The position numbers and the translations under genes are program-made. Of a stretch of DNA of 64,000 nucleotides, positions 16,210 through 23,433 are shown piece by piece. The stretch is taken from assembly GCA_963617275.1 (NCBI GenBank), contig CAVENX010000012.1:1-64000 (forward strand), in the 5' to 3' direction. Source of the DNA: Limivicinus sp963617275. GTDB lineage: Bacteria; Bacillota; Clostridia; Oscillospirales; Oscillospiraceae. Each line of letters begins with the position of its first letter. Position 1 is the first letter of the stretch. The notes beneath the pieces are model-generated. The model was not told where the DNA came from. It did no database searches and worked only from the letters and a program-made list of their open reading frames with translations.

Positions 16210-17223
16210 ATGGGAAACGACCCGTTTAAAAACCTGAGTATTATGCGTGACTGCGCGTCCCCCGCAATGGTCGCGTTCGATCTGACGTCGAATTGCAACC
16301 TCAAGTGTGTCCACTGCTTCAACGACAGCGGCACGGATGCGCCAAACACAGACCTTACCCCCGCGCAGAAGCTTGATATCGCACGGCAGATAGCTGCGCT
16401 GCATCCGCTCAACGTGTGCTTATGCGGCGGGGAAACGCTATGCTGCCCGAACCTGTTTGAAATTATCGGCATCCTTGCGCCCGACGTCGGCAAAATCAGT
16501 ATGGTGTCAAACGGCTATCTCATGACGGAGGATATGGCAAAACGCCTTGTTGACAGCGGGGTCAGTCTTATACAGATCAGCGTTGACGGCGCTTATGCAT
16601 GGCAGCATGACAGCTTCCGCGGCGTTCCAGGCTCTTTCGAACGGGCAACGGCTGCGCTTGATAACATCCGCAGAGCAGGCGTGCAGAGGATGGACGTATC
16701 TCTTGTCCCGAATAAGCTGAATTTCAATACGCTGGATGAATATTTCAGCTTGTGCTGCGCCAAGGGCGTTCACGAGATACGCATGATGCCGTTCCTGCCC
16801 TCAGGCCGCGGAAGAAGCGTCGGACGCAACCTGATGCTGTCCGAGAGCGAGTATTTTTGCCTGTGCAGAGACATTGAGCGCCTGAGCGCCGAATACCGGG
16901 GACGGCTTGAGGCGCAGTGGGGCGACCCGATAGACCATATGCGCAGAATGCCGCTGAATGCGAAGAACGGCCTTCATACATATGTCATGGAGATCAAGAC
17001 GGACGGCAATCTTGTGCTGAGCACGTATCTGCCGGTCGTTGTCGGCAACTGCACAAAGCATACCCTGCGCGAGTATTGGGACGGCGGCATGCACCGCATG
17101 TGGGGTATGGAGAAATACTCACAGTATACGGATAAGATACGCAATATTTATGACCTTGATGACTTTGAGCCAAAGCCCTATTCAGGTGAGCTGATAGTAA
17201 AAGACATATTGGAGGCCGAATAA
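16210..17223 (+). CDS. Radical SAM peptide-modifying enzyme 1
   Basis: 337 residues from the ATG at 16210, which lies nine bases after CCGGAAAGG; an ATG at 16201 abuts that site. The 4Fe-4S/SAM cysteines are C29, C33 and C36 (CNLKCVHC). CGGETLCC supplies the GGE motif. ISVDGAYAWQHDSFRGVPG is typical of RiPP and cofactor radical SAM enzymes. The C-terminal region keeps the SPASM framework (IKTDGNLVLSTYLPVVVGN, then TLREYW), but the positions where SPASM domains hold cysteines are mostly other residues. It starts an operon with RRE, methyltransferase and precursor-like genes, so its substrate is probably one of the small peptides. Epimerisation is my best inference for the Asn/Ala core; it is not proven. 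Confidence 0.85.
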   Translation: MGNDPFKNLSIMRDCASPAMVAFDLTSNCNLKCVHCFNDSGTDAPNTDLTPAQKLDIARQIAALHPLNVCLCGGETLCCPNLFEIIGILAPDVGKISMVSNGYLMTEDMAKRLVDSGVSLIQISVDGAYAWQHDSFRGVPGSFERATAALDNIRRAGVQRMDVSLVPNKLNFNTLDEYFSLCCAKGVHEIRMMPFLPSGRGRSVGRNLMLSESEYFCLCRDIERLSAEYRGRLEAQWGDPIDHMRRMPLNAKNGLHTYVMEIKTDGNLVLSTYLPVVVGNCTKHTLREYWDGGMHRMWGMEKYSQYTDKIRNIYDLDDFEPKPYSGELIVKDILEAE

Positions 17224-17964
17224 ATGAAATACCGTATCAATTCAGAAAACTATACCGTCATAGGCCCCCATGCGGACACTCTGGCGCTCAGAACAACGGA
17301 TACGCGCCGCGTTCTCTGTATTCCGTCGGGCGGCGCGGGAATCCTTGACGTTCCCGGCGTCTGGGTAAGTTTTGAGGAAAAGGACGAGACGAAGCGCCGC
17401 GATATGCTCAATGCACTGAAGGTGCTTGAGGCTTTCAATATCGCTGAAGTGGAGCACGACAGCGCGCCGGATACCGACGGGTGCATTATCGCCGGTGAAA
17501 GGCATTACAGAATTATCAGCGCGTTCTATAAAACCGCTGTCAGCAACCCACGCACGGTTCTCTATACCGTGTCAGACGGCTATCTTTCCGAAGACTCGAT
17601 CAGGGCGCGGCAGTTCAATAACAAGGAATACAATTTCATCCGCAGCGACGCCGGCGGCGTGTGCGCCGTGCTCACGATCGGCGTTCCGGGGACGGAGCAG
17701 GTTGACAGCGCGGGGAGGATAAATAATGTTGCTTTCCGTGCGGGCGACAATGAAGAAGCGTGCAGATATTCGCTTGAAGTGCTTGTCCGCTTTGCGGCGG
17801 AGTGCTTCAAAGACGATCTCAATAAGCTCAGATTCATCTATACCGATCCGGTGCAGGATTGGCTCCGCGGCTTTTTTGAAAATGCCGGATTCAAAAAAAC
17901 CTGTACGCTTGAGCGCGAGATAGCAAAGAGCATAGACGTCACGTTTTACGACAAGATGCTGTGA
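17224..17964 (+). CDS. RRE-like/GNAT-like two-domain protein 1
   Basis: 246 residues, start codon one base after the radical SAM stop. Residues 1-80 have the PqqD-like outline (three beta strands, then helices; for example DTLALRTTDTRRVLCI and MLNALKVLEAFNIAEVE), but weakly. Residues 80-246 resemble an acyl-CoA N-acyltransferase, ending in the usual FFENAGFKKTCTLEREI and a final aromatic strand. Its paralogue at 21059 has the same architecture, and each follows a radical SAM gene. The likely role is leader binding plus acylation of the peptide or of a modified side chain. This is inference from architecture; the N-terminal call is the weaker part. Confidence 0.55.
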   Translation: MKYRINSENYTVIGPHADTLALRTTDTRRVLCIPSGGAGILDVPGVWVSFEEKDETKRRDMLNALKVLEAFNIAEVEHDSAPDTDGCIIAGERHYRIISAFYKTAVSNPRTVLYTVSDGYLSEDSIRARQFNNKEYNFIRSDAGGVCAVLTIGVPGTEQVDSAGRINNVAFRAGDNEEACRYSLEVLVRFAAECFKDDLNKLRFIYTDPVQDWLRGFFENAGFKKTCTLEREIAKSIDVTFYDKML

Positions 17965-17973
17965 GGTGCGCTT

Positions 17974-19380
17974 ATGGTAAAGGCCGAGAAAAAATACACC
18001 GATGCGCTCAGGCGCATAATTGAGAAAACCGATTATGTGTTTACGATAAAGAATCTGCGCATGACGGGGGATTTTGTAGACCCCTGGTATGACTTTGAAT
18101 CCATGAAGCGTGCGATATCCAATTGTCCGAGCGAGCATAAGACGGCGCTTTTGCTTCTGCACATGGGCGTTCCCGCGAACCGTGCAGCGCTTGAGGGCGA
18201 AATAGGCGTGCGGGAAACTGCGCTGATGATTGAAAGCGGCATCTGGCGCGGGGACGGAGAAACCGTATACACCAACAACTATGTGCTGCTGCTTTATCAG
18301 GGACTGCTCCTGCTGACGGAGATCAACCCGTGGTACGAGACCTGCACGAACAGAAACACCGATGTGTACATAGGCTATGACAGCCTGCGCCTTGCGGAAA
18401 ATATCGTATTTGACAAGGGCAGCACTGCGCTTGATCTGTGCAGCGGCACCGGTATTCAGGGTCTGCTTGCCGCAAAGAGCGCAAGGCGCGTGGTGTCGGT
18501 GGAGCTTAACGAAAAAGCGATTCCCGTCAACCGTTTCAATATCCTGCTCAACGGCATGGAAGACGTTATGGAGCTTCGCCGCGGCGACCTGTACAGTGTG
18601 CTTGAGGAAGGCGAAACCTTTGATTATATCTACGCAAACCCGCCCTTTATCCCAATGCTTGACGATGTGGTATATCCTATCTGCGGCACCGGCGGTGAGG
18701 ACGGACTGCGTGTTCTCGGCGGAATAGTTGACGGTCTGCCAAAGCGTCTTAATCCCGGCGGCAGATGCATAATTTTCTGCGAATGTCTGGGTGATGAGAA
18801 AAAAATTTTCTTTGATGAGCACATTGAAAAGCTCGGCAAAGCGGCAGGTTGGAAGATCGTTCAGCTTCGTGCGGCTCGCCTTACGACAGAGCTTCAGATA
18901 AACAAGATATCGCAGCTCAACAGGCTTTTCAGCGACGATTACGATGACGAGGGCTTCCGCGCCGGTATGAAAAAGGTGTACGACAGGCTTGGCGCAAAGT
19001 TCTTATACAGTCTTGTATATAATATTTCCGCCTGCGGAAACGGCGGCGGAAATATAAAAACGATTGATTTTTGTTCGCCGTGGACGCCGGATGACGGTGC
19101 CGCGGTCACAGAAGGCATAACTCTCGGCACAAACACCGCAAGTCTTGCCGTTATGCGCGGAGATAAGCAGATCGGCAGCGTCAATCTCGAAACAGCGGAT
19201 GTCTTCCGTTCGCTTACGGAGGGCAGGACGGTCAAAGAAACCGCCCAGGCGCTTTACCCCAAATATAAGAGAAAAAAACGATATGAACGCTCAGGCCTGC
19301 CGGGCTTTGAGGAGCAGATACTTGCGGTATGCCTGATGCTTGAAAAAATGGGTGCGATAAGCAGAAAAGACAATAAATAA
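17974..19380 (+). CDS. NPPF-type SAM methyltransferase with RRE-like C-terminus
   Basis: 468 residues. Motif I is LDLCSGTGIQGLLA (153-166). The catalytic motif is NPPF (222-225), the (N/D)PP(Y/F) signature of enzymes that methylate amide or amino nitrogen, such as PrmC on glutamine and DNA methylases on adenine. Residues 50-130 form a helical lead-in domain. Residues about 385-465 (VNLETADVFRSLTEGRTV, then EEQILAVCLMLEKMGAI) look like a PqqD-type winged helix, so the enzyme may carry its own leader-binding module. It lies directly upstream of an asparagine-rich precursor. N-methylation of Asn side chains is therefore the leading hypothesis. Confidence 0.75.
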   Translation: MVKAEKKYTDALRRIIEKTDYVFTIKNLRMTGDFVDPWYDFESMKRAISNCPSEHKTALLLLHMGVPANRAALEGEIGVRETALMIESGIWRGDGETVYTNNYVLLLYQGLLLLTEINPWYETCTNRNTDVYIGYDSLRLAENIVFDKGSTALDLCSGTGIQGLLAAKSARRVVSVELNEKAIPVNRFNILLNGMEDVMELRRGDLYSVLEEGETFDYIYANPPFIPMLDDVVYPICGTGGEDGLRVLGGIVDGLPKRLNPGGRCIIFCECLGDEKKIFFDEHIEKLGKAAGWKIVQLRAARLTTELQINKISQLNRLFSDDYDDEGFRAGMKKVYDRLGAKFLYSLVYNISACGNGGGNIKTIDFCSPWTPDDGAAVTEGITLGTNTASLAVMRGDKQIGSVNLETADVFRSLTEGRTVKETAQALYPKYKRKKRYERSGLPGFEEQILAVCLMLEKMGAISRKDNK

Positions 19381-19405
19381 AAAATTTTTCAGGGAGGGTA
19401 AAATA

Positions 19406-19717
19406 ATGAGCGAAAAAGGGCATGAAAACACCAAGCTTCCGGAAGAGCTGTCCGAAGAAAAAGCGGCGGAAGCCGCTGGCGGCTATGAAGATCCGTCTGT
19501 TCAGGGACTTGGGCCGGAAAACGAAACAGACGGAATATTCTTTGTCCCGGTGTTCGCCATGGCAAATGCGAATTTTGCCATAAACATCAACGCCGCCGCG
19601 AACGCAAATGCGGCGATCAACGCAAACGCCGTAACTAACGCAAACGCCAATGTGCTTGCCAACGCAAATGCCGCCGCGAACGCAAACGCCTCTATCAACA
19701 CAAACACCATATCCTGA
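19406..19717 (+). CDS. RiPP precursor-like peptide 1 with Asn-ladder core
   Basis: 103 residues with a strong AGGGAGG site. Residues 1-30 form an acidic, helical leader (LPEELSEEKAAEAAGGYEDP) whose GYE-x-P motif is shared with precursor 2. A Gly/Pro-bearing spacer follows. From residue 53 the sequence is almost only Ala, Asn, Ile, Val and Thr in units x-N-x-N-x-x. Asn occurs at 54, 60, 66, 72 and 78 and at 56, 62, 68, 74 and 80, then at 86, 92 and 98 and at 88, 94 and 100 after one eight-residue unit. Neither Cys nor Lys occurs in the core. Asn at i+6 is the hallmark of polytheonamide-type beta-helix peptides, but the leader is not the long nitrile-hydratase-like proteusin leader. Confidence 0.75.
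   Translation: MSEKGHENTKLPEELSEEKAAEAAGGYEDPSVQGLGPENETDGIFFVPVFAMANANFAININAAANANAAINANAVTNANANVLANANAAANANASINTNTIS
19562..19711 (+). repeat. Hexad coding repeat in precursor core
   Basis: An 18-bp periodic tract encoding x-N-x-N-x-x. AACGCAAA(C/T)GC recurs five times. Synonymous changes between units show that the amino-acid pattern, not just the DNA, is kept. Confidence 0.75.
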
Positions 19718-19756
19718 CGGCAAATGCAGCCGTAATTTTTGTAAAAGGAGAGTACT

Positions 19757-19981
19757 ATGAGCGAGAAATTAAGTGACATCAAGGCCGAAGAAGTAAGCGC
19801 GGGCTATGAAGCGCCCGAAGCACAGACCGGAAACGAAAGCGGTCAGGGCATAGTAGTGACCGAAGTTCTCCCCGGCACAATAGCGACCGTCTCACCGTCT
19901 CCCATGACTGTTGCGATGCCAAGTCCCAACGTTGTCGCTATCTTAAATCCTGCGGTCAACGTTGTTATCGAAGACAAATAA
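19757..19981 (+). CDS. RiPP precursor-like peptide 2 (Val/Pro-rich core)
   Basis: 74 residues after an AAAAGGAGAG site. It begins MSEK like precursor 1 and carries the related leader motif EEVSAGYEAP. The C-terminal half is hydrophobic and Pro/Ser-rich (SPSPMTVAMPSPNVVAILNP), ending in VNVVIEDK. It has no Asn hexads, so its modification must differ. It sits directly before the second radical SAM gene, its most likely partner. No family is recognised; precursor status is inferred from size, leader similarity and position. Confidence 0.6.
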   Translation: MSEKLSDIKAEEVSAGYEAPEAQTGNESGQGIVVTEVLPGTIATVSPSPMTVAMPSPNVVAILNPAVNVVIEDK

Positions 19982-20084
19982 CGCGGAAAACAACACAGCT
20001 ACTTTCGGGAAACTGCGCTGTATGCCAGATCTCCCGAATCATAAATCCCGGGCGGTCATTCGCGCCGGGGCATGAGGACATATC

Positions 20085-21062
20085 ATGCAGGACAATAACA
20101 GAAACATCAGACTGCCGGAGTTTGTTTCGCTGGACGTCACATACAGATGCAATCTCAGGTGTGTTCACTGCTACAACAACAGCGGTGAGCGGGATCTTTG
20201 CGAGCTTGGTCGTGATGAGCTTATTGGCACGGCATGGCAGATCGTTGAGCTTCAGCCGTTTAACCTGTGCATATGCGGGGGTGAGCCGCTGTGCTGCCCA
20301 TGGCTTGAGAATGTTCTTTCGATATTCAAGGGTCGGATACCGCGCATAAACATGGTGACGAACGGTTACGCGATGACGGAGGAGCTTGCCGGAAAGCTCA
20401 AAGAATACGGCGTAAGCGCCGTTCAGATAAGCCTTGACGGGGCTTACGCGTGGCAGCATGATACGCTGCGCGGTGTTCCCGGCGCTTTTGAGCGTGCGCT
20501 CAACGCGCTGTCGCTGCTCAAAAATGCGGGCTTTTCTCAGCTGTATACTTCGATGCTGCCGACGGTGCTGAACGGAGGCAGCCTTGAGGAGTACATAAAG
20601 CTTTGCCTGTCGGTCGGCGTCAGCAGGGTGCGCAGTATGCCGTATCTCGCCGCGGGGCGCGGCAGCGGCGTTGGACGTACACTGATGCTTGACGACGCGG
20701 GATATTTTTATTATAAACGGGAACTTGCGCGGCTCAGGCGTTTATATGGAGAGCAAATCGTTATCGAGTGGGACGATCCGCTCGCCAATATCATCCCGCC
20801 GGAGCGCGGTATGCCGAAAAATATCAGCCTCTTTGCCGACGGCTCTATCGCGGCAAGCGTCTATCTGCCGGTAACGCTGGGGAACACCCGCCGTCATACG
20901 CTCAGCGAATATTGGTTCGGGGGCTATTGCGGCGCATGGAATGATCCGCGCCTGAAGAAGTATATCTCCCCGCTCACAAATCTTTCCGTCCTTGACGAAC
21001 TTGCCCCGCCGCCGCACGGAGACGGGCGCATTGAATTGGACATATTGGAGGACAGACCATGA
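20085..21062 (+). CDS. Radical SAM peptide-modifying enzyme 2
   Basis: 325 residues, start after GAGGAC. Cluster cysteines are C22, C26 and C29 (CNLRCVHC), and CICGGEPLCC and SLDGAYAWQHDTLRGVPG are close to enzyme 1, so the two are paralogues. The tail has the SPASM skeleton (FADGSIAASVYLPVTLGN, then TLSEYW) with no cysteine at all, so no auxiliary cluster of the usual kind can form there. The ATGA overlap with the next RRE/GNAT gene means coupled translation. The substrate is probably precursor 2 or both peptides. Confidence 0.85.
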   Translation: MQDNNRNIRLPEFVSLDVTYRCNLRCVHCYNNSGERDLCELGRDELIGTAWQIVELQPFNLCICGGEPLCCPWLENVLSIFKGRIPRINMVTNGYAMTEELAGKLKEYGVSAVQISLDGAYAWQHDTLRGVPGAFERALNALSLLKNAGFSQLYTSMLPTVLNGGSLEEYIKLCLSVGVSRVRSMPYLAAGRGSGVGRTLMLDDAGYFYYKRELARLRRLYGEQIVIEWDDPLANIIPPERGMPKNISLFADGSIAASVYLPVTLGNTRRHTLSEYWFGGYCGAWNDPRLKKYISPLTNLSVLDELAPPPHGDGRIELDILEDRP

Positions 21063-21826
21063 AATTCCGCATTGACAGCTCAGGTTTTTTTCTCCGTGAG
21101 GAGAACCGCGGCTCTGTAACCGTGATGAATCTTGAGACGAATCAGGTCGTATACATAAACGCAACAGGGCGCAGAGTTTTTGACCGATGCGACGAAACCG
21201 TGGATTTCGACGAATTTATCGACAGCCTTGATTATCCGTCCGTCAGCCGCGAAAAGCTCTGCGACGACTATAAAAAGCTTCTTATAAAGCTTCACGCAAA
21301 CGGCTTTGCCACGCTCACAGGTATTGACCGCCGTGCAGAGGACGGCTGTTTTATCGCCGCCGCAGAGGACACAGACGCGCTTTCCTCATTTCTGAGAGCG
21401 GCCTGTGCAAATGCAAACTCCTGCGCCGCAGCCGTGTCGCCAGTGTACTATTCCCGATACGCGGTCTATTCCCGCATACTCAACGGTCAGACGCCGTATC
21501 TGTATTTGCAGAAGGGCGGCAGGATAATAGCCGCCGCCGACGCGCAGGCGTCGGCGCTCGGTCTGGGAGAAAGCGTCGTTTCGCTCGGCTCGTTCTTCTT
21601 CGATGAGAAGCTGAGCGGCGAAGAGTGCGGCAATGCGATAAAAGAGCTTACAGAGCTTGCCGTGTCCGCCGCGAGGCAGTCGGCAAGCAAGCTTCGCTAT
21701 ATGTACATGAATCCAAGGCAGGATAAAATCGTACAGACGCTTGTTCAAATCGGATTCAGGAATACGGCGGTACTTGAAAAAGAGGTCAACGGCCGCGACC
21801 TTTGTCTGTACGATCTGTTTATATAG
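21059..21826 (+). CDS. RRE (PqqD-like)/GNAT-like two-domain protein 2
   Basis: 255 residues. Residues 1-85 are a convincing PqqD-type recognition element: VTVMNLETNQVVYINATGRR, then VFDRCDETVDFDEFIDSL and a C-terminal helix ending LHANGFATL. Residues 90-255 resemble the C-terminal domain of its paralogue at 17224, ending LVQIGFRNTAVLEKEVNG, a GNAT-like final strand pair. Radical SAM 2 overlaps it by four bases. The joined domains suggest a leader-guided acyltransferase or a delivery protein. The catalytic activity is unproven. Confidence 0.65.
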   Translation: MKFRIDSSGFFLREENRGSVTVMNLETNQVVYINATGRRVFDRCDETVDFDEFIDSLDYPSVSREKLCDDYKKLLIKLHANGFATLTGIDRRAEDGCFIAAAEDTDALSSFLRAACANANSCAAAVSPVYYSRYAVYSRILNGQTPYLYLQKGGRIIAAADAQASALGLGESVVSLGSFFFDEKLSGEECGNAIKELTELAVSAARQSASKLRYMYMNPRQDKIVQTLVQIGFRNTAVLEKEVNGRDLCLYDLFI

Positions 21827-21849
21827 CATAAACAGAAAGGGGCAAACAA

Positions 21850-22335
21850 ATGATAAACAAAATCAAAGAAAAGATGATAGTCTTCTACAAGGGCAACCTT
21901 CATTATATCGAGCATTTTCTGAAGGTCTGTTCATATGCTTGCATGATCGGCGAAATGGAGGGCTTGGATCAAAAAACGCAGTCGATTCTGGAGATGGCCG
22001 CAATAGTGCATGACATCTCCATACCTACCTGCTACGAAAAATACGGAGAGGACAGCGGTCCTACCCAGGAGAAAGAGAGCGAAGCGCTTCTGCGGCCTTT
22101 TCTGGAGGAATTCGGGCTGGATGAGGATGTTGAAGAGCGCATAATCACTCTTGTCTGCCATCACCACACATATTCGCCTGTTCTGGGGATAGACCATCAA
22201 ATACTTCTTGAAGCGGATTTTCTGGTAAACGCGAGTGAGCATAAAATGAGCCGTGCTCAGGTTGAGAATTTCATTGAAAAATTTGCCGGTACGGAAACCG
22301 GAAAACGCCTGCTGAAAGAAATATATCTCGTATAA
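21850..22335 (+). CDS. HD-domain phosphohydrolase
   Basis: 161 residues, AAAGGGGC site. HFLKVCSYACMIGEMEG supplies the first His, AAIVHDISIP the HD pair, LVCHHHTYSP further histidines and LEADFLVNA the last aspartate: the metal-binding set of HD/HDIG phosphohydrolases acting on nucleotides. It closes the RiPP locus 23 bases after the second RRE/GNAT gene, so it is co-transcribed. Whether it belongs to the peptide pathway or is a passenger cannot be told. Confidence 0.8.
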   Translation: MINKIKEKMIVFYKGNLHYIEHFLKVCSYACMIGEMEGLDQKTQSILEMAAIVHDISIPTCYEKYGEDSGPTQEKESEALLRPFLEEFGLDEDVEERIITLVCHHHTYSPVLGIDHQILLEADFLVNASEHKMSRAQVENFIEKFAGTETGKRLLKEIYLV

Positions 22336-22402
22336 CAGGCTCAAAGTCAATATTGTGGGAAGCGCAAAATAACGAGCCCCAGAAAGATAGTGTCAAAAAA
22401 AG

Positions 22403-22445
22403 GTCTCGCAGAGTTTTTGCCTACAGGCAAAAAACTCTGCGAGAC
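22403..22445. terminator. Strong hairpin after the RiPP locus
   Basis: GTCTCGCAGAGTTTTTGCC pairs with the segment ending at 22445 over about 19 bp with a very short loop. There is no proper T-run on the plus strand; a T7 run follows on the minus strand. It probably ends the RiPP transcript or protects it. Confidence 0.6.
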
Positions 22446-22515
22446 TGTTCATATTTGGCAGCGGATTTCTGCTTTTTTTGTGAATGATGCCATACAAAAA
22501 AATGCGCGGCGGGTA

Positions 22516-22593
22516 TTGCATTGGGGCGCTTTATGTCGTACAATATATCGCGGTGTCAGTGAGAGCAAATTCCACTGACACTATATTTTGTGT
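22516..22593 (+). promoter_or_regulatory. nrd promoter with putative NrdR boxes
   Basis: TTGCAT (22516-22521), 17 bp, TACAAT (22539-22544). The -10 lies in a degenerate NrdR box (22538-22553). A near-consensus NrdR box, ACACTATATTTTGTGT, is at 22578-22593, 40 bp on, about four helical turns. NrdR is the ATP/dATP-sensing repressor of ribonucleotide reductase genes, matching the nrdG-nrdD genes downstream. Confidence 0.7.
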
Positions 22594-22642
22594 GCCGAAT
22601 TGTTACAGAACGGTTTTTATTACTACATCTTGTTGCTTTCTC

Positions 22643-22671
22643 TTGACAAGCTTAATTGAATATATTATACT
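22643..22671 (+). promoter_or_regulatory. Second nrdG promoter
   Basis: TTGACA (22643-22648), 17 bp, TATACT (22666-22671), 30 bases before the nrdG start. It is closer to consensus than the NrdR-box promoter. Confidence 0.65.
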
Positions 22672-22700
22672 CATGCACGGCTTGGAGGACAATGACGACC

Positions 22701-23393
22701 ATGATTTCAGGATTGCAAAAACTTACGCTGCTTGATTACCCCGGGCATGTCGCGTGCACCGTGTTCACGGGCGGATGCAATTTCCGCTGCCCGTTCTGCC
22801 ACAATGCACCCCTTGTACTGCCGGGGAATATTTCGGAGAGCATCTCCGAGGACGAGGTTCTGGGTTTTCTCAAAAAGCGCCGCGGCGTGCTTGACGGCGT
22901 GGCGATAACCGGCGGTGAGCCGCTGCTGCACAAGGGCATTGACGCCCTGCTTGCGGAAATACACGCCCTTGGGTTCAAAATAAAGCTCGATACTAACGGC
23001 TCCTTTCCGGAGCATCTTATGGATATAGTCGGCGCCGGTCTTGTGGACAGGGTGGCGATGGATATCAAAAACGCCCCCGACAAATACGGCATGACGGTAG
23101 GCATACCGGACTTTGACATCTCTGGTGTGGAAAAATCGAAAAATTTTCTGTTGGAGGGGCATATTGACTACGAATTCCGCACGACCGTCGTAAAAGGACT
23201 GCACACGAAGGAAAGTCTCCTTGAGGCGGCGGAATGGATATCCGGTGCAAAGGAATATTATCTTCAGCAGTTCAAGGATTCAGGAAATGTGATAAATATA
23301 AGCGGGCTTTCCGCTTTTGATGAAGATGAAATGCACGCTCTGGCAGACTGCGTTTCCGTCTGCGTGCCCTCGGTTCAGGTGCGCGGAATATAA
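22701..23393 (+). CDS. nrdG: Anaerobic ribonucleotide reductase activating enzyme
   Basis: Radical SAM activase that puts the glycyl radical into NrdD. 230 residues from the ATG at 22701 (MISGLQKLTLLDYPG); an ATG nine bases earlier is closer to GGAGG and is possible. It has CNFRCPFC as the cluster motif, TGGEPLL, and the KLDTNGSFPEHL strand typical of the long NrdG2 form. It is followed by nrdD 40 bases later, one operon under probable NrdR control. Confidence 0.93.
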   Translation: MISGLQKLTLLDYPGHVACTVFTGGCNFRCPFCHNAPLVLPGNISESISEDEVLGFLKKRRGVLDGVAITGGEPLLHKGIDALLAEIHALGFKIKLDTNGSFPEHLMDIVGAGLVDRVAMDIKNAPDKYGMTVGIPDFDISGVEKSKNFLLEGHIDYEFRTTVVKGLHTKESLLEAAEWISGAKEYYLQQFKDSGNVINISGLSAFDEDEMHALADCVSVCVPSVQVRGI

Positions 23394-23433
23394 ATTGTTT
23401 GAAAAAAATAGATATAGACGAAAGGGACAAGGT

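Noticed and set aside
19406..19717. Precursor 1 as an ice-binding or amyloid-like repeat protein
   Set aside because: Not excluded, but a leader with a motif shared with a second peptide and the surrounding RRE, radical SAM and methyltransferase genes fit a RiPP better.
19501..19782. 93-residue minus-strand ORF opposite precursor 1
   Set aside because: It is the antisense of the hexad repeats (Phe/Ala-rich) without a ribosome site; the plus frame has a strong one.
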